Origin: Formicarius rufipectus
Lineage: Eukaryota > Chordata > Aves > Passeriformes > Formicariidae
Assembly: GCA_013399695.1 (NCBI GenBank)
Contig: VXAU01002247.1
Location: 29,488 to 93,487, forward strand
DNA: 64,000 nucleotides
Direction of reading: 5' to 3'
Position numbers and translations under genes: made by a program. The notes beneath the pieces were generated by a model. That model ran no database searches and was not told the DNA's origin. It saw nothing but the letters and a program-made list of their open reading frames with translations. Within the stretch, counting starts at the first letter, position 1, and each line of letters starts with the position of its first letter. This document shows, piece after piece, positions 62,490 through 64,000 of the stretch.

Positions 62490-63910
62490 CCTAGAGATCC
62501 GTTCCTCTCGACAACGAGATGTTGCTGGCCTTGCCCTCAACCCCGTCTCGGCAGTGCCGCCGGACAGGAGGGCAACTTTCTTTAACACTCTACTAGCTCC
62601 TTCACACGTTCTGACCCGAACACAACGATTCCTTCCCCGCCAAACACTTGCTCCCCGGCACAGCCCGCCAGGGTTTTGTCCCGGGGCCCCCGCAGTAAAT
62701 GTGGCCCAAACCCGGCTGCTGTCGCCGGCGGCCAGCGAGGGGCCGTGCCCACCCGGTGCGTGGAGCGCCCGCGTCGAGACCACTGCAGGAACAGCCGAGC
62801 AGGGTCGGCCAACTCCTTCTCGCTTTTCCCTCTTGTTTTTAAACAATATTTAAACTAAACAAAACGCCCATCGGGCAGCTTTGGAAGCGAGAGATGGGAA
62901 AGCTTCGTGGCGGCAGGGAGTGAGGCGGTTCCGAGGCCGGGGCTGCCCTGCTCTTTTGCCACTTGCCATGTCCCGACCCGCACCGGCTACACTGGCACGG
63001 CGCCGGCAGCAGTGGAGGAGCCGGGACGGAGCAGGGGACAGAACGCAGCCCTCCGAGGCCGTCGGGGAGGCGCGGAGGGGACCTGATGGCCCTGTGGGGC
63101 ACGGCAGCCCAGCTCTCCGCTCGCTGGTCACCTCTCCCCCGGGCACGGCAGTCACAGCCGGCGCAGTGACTGCAGGAGGGGACCGGGCAAATGGGGAACG
63201 GGCAGCGCGGGGGCCGTCCCTAAACTGCGAGGTGTCCGCCTGGGAAACGCCTGGGCAGGCAGGCAGAGACGGAGTGAGGGAGGAAAGGAAGGAGGGGGTG
63301 CTTTCCTGAAAACCTCAAAGGCTACTGTGGCGGCCCCCCGGCCCCCACTGCACTCCGGGGCTGCGCTCCGGGCACCGCGGAGCGTTTGCGGGCACTGGGA
63401 ACCGCGGGAGCACGGGCAGGGCGGCGGGAGAGCAGGACCCGCGGTTTCGGGAGGCTGCCGGCTGACAGCCGCGCTGGGAAGACCTAGGCCTGGGCCCTGC
63501 TCCGGGCAGGGCCGGCACCCGCCGCCCCACGTCCCACGCCGCCGCCCCCGGGCCGGGCAGGGCGACAGAGGCGGCCGTCGGATGGCGAGGCACGGACTGC
63601 GGCCCTCGGGGCCGATGGCCCCTCCACTAAGGCCATTCCCGTCGCCTCCCGCCGGGGCTTCTCCCCTTTGGAGGAGCTCGCTGGTGGGACTCTAGCCGCC
63701 TTTCTCCCGTCCGGTTACGGGACTGGCCAGGGCATCCTTTAGGGGTGCGGGGAGAGAGACCCACCCTGCCCTTCCCCAGACTCCCTTCCCTCCAAACTGG
63801 CCCAGCCTCGGCTCTGTCCGCAGCACAAGACGACCTCGGTGCTTGGCTCACCCTAACCCACCGACCATCTTCCCTAGTAAACCTCGTTCTCGCCCCTCCG
63901 AAAGGCTCTG
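62490..63910. promoter_or_regulatory. CpG island (right block of the upstream CpG domain)
   Basis: This is a dense CpG region, with strings such as CCGCCGCCCCCGGGCCGGGC at 63538-63557. It reaches nearly to the right end of the window. It may be the second half of one large developmental-gene CpG domain, or the promoter of a separate transcript. None of the overlapping open frames (up to 143 codons, both strands) shows a protein family I know. Confidence 0.55.
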
Positions 63911-64000
63911 CTCCAACCTAAGTGAGCACGTAGAACTAGATGAGGACGTGCAATTAGTTTGCCGGCTGGCAGCCTATGAAGAAGGCGGGGGGGAGAAAAA

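Noticed and set aside
63315..63851. Overlapping frames at the right edge as possible protein-coding exons of a neighbour gene
   Set aside because: They are all CpG-island by-products (Pro/Arg/Gly-rich), open on both strands, with no family resemblance or clear splice structure.
1..64000. CRISPR arrays, bacterial operons, prophage or other prokaryotic systems
   Set aside because: There are no regularly spaced repeats and no dense coding. The spliced vertebrate gene and CR1 elements show that this is a eukaryotic chromosome.

Overview
The window reads as a vertebrate, very probably bird, chromosome segment. It has AT-rich introns, CR1 LINE 3' ends of the avian type, few repeats, and no bacterial-type gene packing. 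Almost all open reading frames in it are chance frames inside introns.

One gene is clearly recognisable: RFX4, a winged-helix RFX transcription factor, on the minus strand. Twelve consecutive internal coding exons lie between 44690 (5') and 2713 (3'). Each has AG/GT borders and the reading phases join without a break. Together they give 1308 coding bases, about 435 codons. This covers the N-terminal acidic/serine segment, the whole RFX DNA-binding domain, and the conserved B, C and dimerization regions. The first coding exon was not found and should lie to the right or be missed. The 3' coding exons, for the rest of the dimerization region and the Pro/Ser/Thr/Tyr-rich C-terminus, were not found in 1-2712 and should lie beyond the left edge.

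Layout: 1-2712 is intron downstream of the last visible exon. Exons then alternate with introns of 0.8-4.7 kb up to 21525, followed by introns of 11.7 kb, 4.2 kb and 7.0 kb to the first visible exon at 44604-44690. The 7.0 kb intron contains a CpG island at about 38.4-39.2 kb. From 44691 to 64000 is gene-upstream or first-intron sequence. It holds a tRNA-derived SINE-like insertion with target-site duplications (49127-49392) and ends in a long CpG-rich domain (about 60.8-63.9 kb), a good candidate for the main promoter.

I found no convincing new multi-gene system. The observations most worth following up are the tRNA-Ser-like SINE (SINEs are rare in birds), the CpG island inside the RFX4 intron with a strong splice donor on the opposite strand, the overlapping pair of splice donors at the exon ending at 4461, and the upstream CpG domain.
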